From NCBI GenBank assembly GCA_002071245.1, contig MWEV01000089.1, positions 1-7,981 of the forward strand: 7,981 nt of DNA, written 5' to 3'. The DNA comes from Deltaproteobacteria bacterium ADurb.Bin026 (GTDB lineage: Bacteria; Desulfobacterota; Syntrophorhabdia; Syntrophorhabdales; Syntrophorhabdaceae). Position numbers and translations under genes: made by a program. Shown piece by piece: positions 6,326 through 7,981 of the stretch (within the stretch, counting starts at the first letter, position 1; each line of letters starts with the position of its first letter). The notes beneath the pieces are model-generated. The model was not told where the DNA came from and ran no database searches. It saw nothing but the letters and a program-made list of their open reading frames with translations.

Positions 6326-7981
6326 TCAAGAAGGTACTTCTTTGATTCCCCCAAAAAATTCCACTATTCTTTTAACTAAAGCAGGTAACGATGGGTCACG
6401 CGCACCCATGACAAGCACGCAATCACCTGGTTCTACATCAGATTTGAGCCTGTCCACAAGCTCATCGCGACTTCCAACGGCCATTGCATTGAAGGACACA
6501 TTGCCGAGCGCCTTTATTATGTCATCCGAGGAGATATCTTTCAGGGCTGTACCACCTGCATAATAGATGGGCAAAAGATATAACGAATCTGTTTGTCTGA
6601 AGATGTTTCGAAAGGTTGTGATATATTCATCTTTCAGAAATCTTGTCGGACCGAATCCGTGCGGCTGATATACTGCAACGATGCGTTTTGAAAATCCCCT
6701 TGCAGCACTAACTGATGCCTTTATCTTTGACGGGTTATGGGCAAAATCATCCACAACATAAATGTCATGCAATGTTATTTTGACGGAAAACCGCCTTTCC
6801 ACGCCTTCAAATGCTCTAACTGCATCGGCAAGTTCAGATACGTCACAGCCAAAATGCTCGCACACACAAAGCGCAGCCATCAGATTTTCTATGTTATGCC
6901 TTCCATGAAGAGGTAGGTGGTATTCGACGCCGTTTTTAAAAAGTTTTACCGAATCTGAAAGAAGTTGCACGAAATCAGGCCGCCACATAGCCCTGTTACC
7001 ATGGCCAAATGTCATTGAAGACTTAAAAGATGCAAGCGCAGGGTCATCAGCATTTATGGCACTCCATTCTGATTTCAAGGTAAGCGTTTCAAAAAGTACC
7101 CTTAACTCTCCAATATCCTTATGATCTTTTGAGACATTCAGAATAACAGAAGCATTAGGAGAATATTTGACAAGCGTTCCATCGCTTTCATCCGCTTCAA
7201 CAACAAGCAGATCAGAGCCCCCACAAAATGCATTACCGATCAATCCTTGTTTTTTAAGTCTGCGCAAAGGTGCACCACTTATAAGAGAAGGTGACTTCTC
7301 GCATGCGGTCAGGAATTCAAAAATCATTGCCGTCACTGTTGATTTGCCGCTTGTGCCGGCAACTGCTATAGTTTTCTTTGTTTTTATTATTCCAGCAAGT
7401 AGATCAGAACGATGAATAACAGGAAGCCCTGATGCACGCGCTGCTGCAATATCTGCATTCGATTCTTCTATAGCGGTAGATATGCAAACGACATCGGTAT
7501 CTTTGTCGATGCCAGAACCATCCTGACTGTATATGCCACAACCAAGAGCCTCGAGCGAGCTCCGGATTGAACTTGTATCTTCACTGGCCAACAAACGATC
7601 CGAACCTGTGACCGTTATGCCTTGAAAACGTAGATACTGTGCAAGGGCGCTCATGCCTGTGCCAAAGATGCCTGTAAAGTGTATGTTCCTGCACTCGACC
7701 CCGCCTACAATAATAGGAGGAGGTTCTATATACACAAGCGTACCCTCTCTAACGATATCAAAAAGCTCTATGACATCAATGTTCTTCAGGGCAATGCATC
7801 CGCGAGACAATGGAGCACCAACCAGATTCTCACGGTTGGTGCCATGAATGTATATGTAACGGTCGTAGGAATCAACTCCATGCCCTTTGTTTATTCCTAC
7901 CTCCATACCCTCCAAACGTAAAATGCGAGTCAGTATGAGGTTTTCTTCCTCAGAGCAGTGATCCCAATCTATGCCTGAATC
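6326..7981 (-). CDS. L,D-transpeptidase (YkuD)-Mur ligase (MurC/Mpl-type) fusion, 5' end outside window
   Basis: The frame is open to the right edge without a stop, giving 551 visible residues. Residues about 1-86 are the C-terminal part of a YkuD catalytic domain: TRILRLEGMEVGIN (18-31), YIYIHGTN with catalytic His46, and LSRGCIAL with catalytic Cys62, then the usual GTLVYIE ending. A short proline-rich linker (87-97) leads to a three-domain Mur ligase: UDP-binding GIFGTGMSA (104-112), ATP-binding loop GTSGKST (209-215), EADESDG (262-268), NVSKDHK (282-288), HNIEN (362-366), VERRFS (394-399) and DDFAHNPSKI (411-420). The ligase part, about 455 residues, is Mpl/MurC-sized and should join L-alanine or a murein peptide to UDP-MurNAc using ATP in the cytosol. 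YkuD enzymes normally act outside the membrane on peptidoglycan stems, so the fusion is unexpected. The TTG at 7915 lies inside the YkuD domain and is not the true start. Any signal peptide would be outside the window. Confidence 0.88.
   Translation of the reverse strand, partial: DSGIDWDHCSEEENLILTRILRLEGMEVGINKGHGVDSYDRYIYIHGTNRENLVGAPLSRGCIALKNIDVIELFDIVREGTLVYIEPPPIIVGGVECRNIHFTGIFGTGMSALAQYLRFQGITVTGSDRLLASEDTSSIRSSLEALGCGIYSQDGSGIDKDTDVVCISTAIEESNADIAAARASGLPVIHRSDLLAGIIKTKKTIAVAGTSGKSTVTAMIFEFLTACEKSPSLISGAPLRRLKKQGLIGNAFCGGSDLLVVEADESDGTLVKYSPNASVILNVSKDHKDIGELRVLFETLTLKSEWSAINADDPALASFKSSMTFGHGNRAMWRPDFVQLLSDSVKLFKNGVEYHLPLHGRHNIENLMAALCVCEHFGCDVSELADAVRAFEGVERRFSVKITLHDIYVVDDFAHNPSKIKASVSAARGFSKRIVAVYQPHGFGPTRFLKDEYITTFRNIFRQTDSLYLLPIYYAGGTALKDISSDDIIKALGNVSFNAMAVGSRDELVDRLKSDVEPGDCVLVMGARDPSLPALVKRIVEFFGGIKEVPS

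Noticed and set aside
7733..7750. Internal start (GTG at 7735 after AGAGGG) producing a free Mur ligase
   Set aside because: The AGAGGG encodes the conserved Arg-Glu-Gly of the YkuD ending and the GTG is its Val, so the resemblance to a ribosome site is probably chance.
7801..7850. SRGC instead of SHGC as a sign that the YkuD domain is dead
   Set aside because: Working family members also vary at this position (SKGC in B. subtilis YkuD, SSGC in E. coli ErfK, as I recall). Both the catalytic His and Cys are present.
7913..7915. TTG as the start of the Mur ligase fusion gene
   Set aside because: It sits in the middle of the conserved RILRLEG segment of the YkuD domain, and the frame stays open upstream to the window edge.

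Overview
This 7,981-base window has a GC content I estimate by eye in the low 40s percent. Every gene I can support lies on the minus strand, so transcription runs from high to low coordinates. In that order the genes are: a fusion of an L,D-transpeptidase (YkuD) domain to a MurC/Mpl-type Mur ligase, whose 5' end runs off the right edge; aspartyl-tRNA synthetase (aspS); a HMGL/isopropylmalate-synthase-family protein that best fits a Re-type citrate synthase and carries a Cache-like sensor domain at its C-terminus; the large and small subunits of a two-subunit aconitase of the isopropylmalate/homoaconitate dehydratase type; and isocitrate dehydrogenase (icd), whose 3' end runs off the left edge. 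No tRNA, rRNA, CRISPR, insertion sequence or long repeat is visible. The longest gap between genes is about 130 bases.

The four genes from 4362 down to 1 form one pathway in reaction order: oxaloacetate + acetyl-CoA to citrate, citrate to isocitrate, isocitrate to 2-oxoglutarate. The large-subunit gene starts on the base after the synthase stop codon, and the two aconitase genes overlap by 17 bases, so these three are almost certainly co-transcribed. The dehydrogenase has the isocitrate-contacting residues of E. coli Icd, which argues for citrate rather than homocitrate or leucine chemistry. This is the oxidative arm of the TCA cycle built from the parts often used by strict anaerobes.

The organism is probably an anaerobic, syntroph- or sulfate-reducer-like bacterium (former Deltaproteobacteria or a relative). 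The grounds are the Re-citrate-synthase type, the LeuCD-like aconitase and a bacterial-type AspRS with the residues of the non-discriminating (GatCAB-dependent) form. This placement is inference with low confidence.

The two most unusual things are domain fusions. One is a periplasmic-type peptidoglycan enzyme joined to a cytoplasmic ATP-dependent Mur ligase. The other is an extracellular-type Cache sensor joined to a soluble citrate-synthase-like enzyme. Start codons are also unusual: icd, aspS and the synthase all appear to start with TTG, the last two behind a GGAGGT Shine-Dalgarno.
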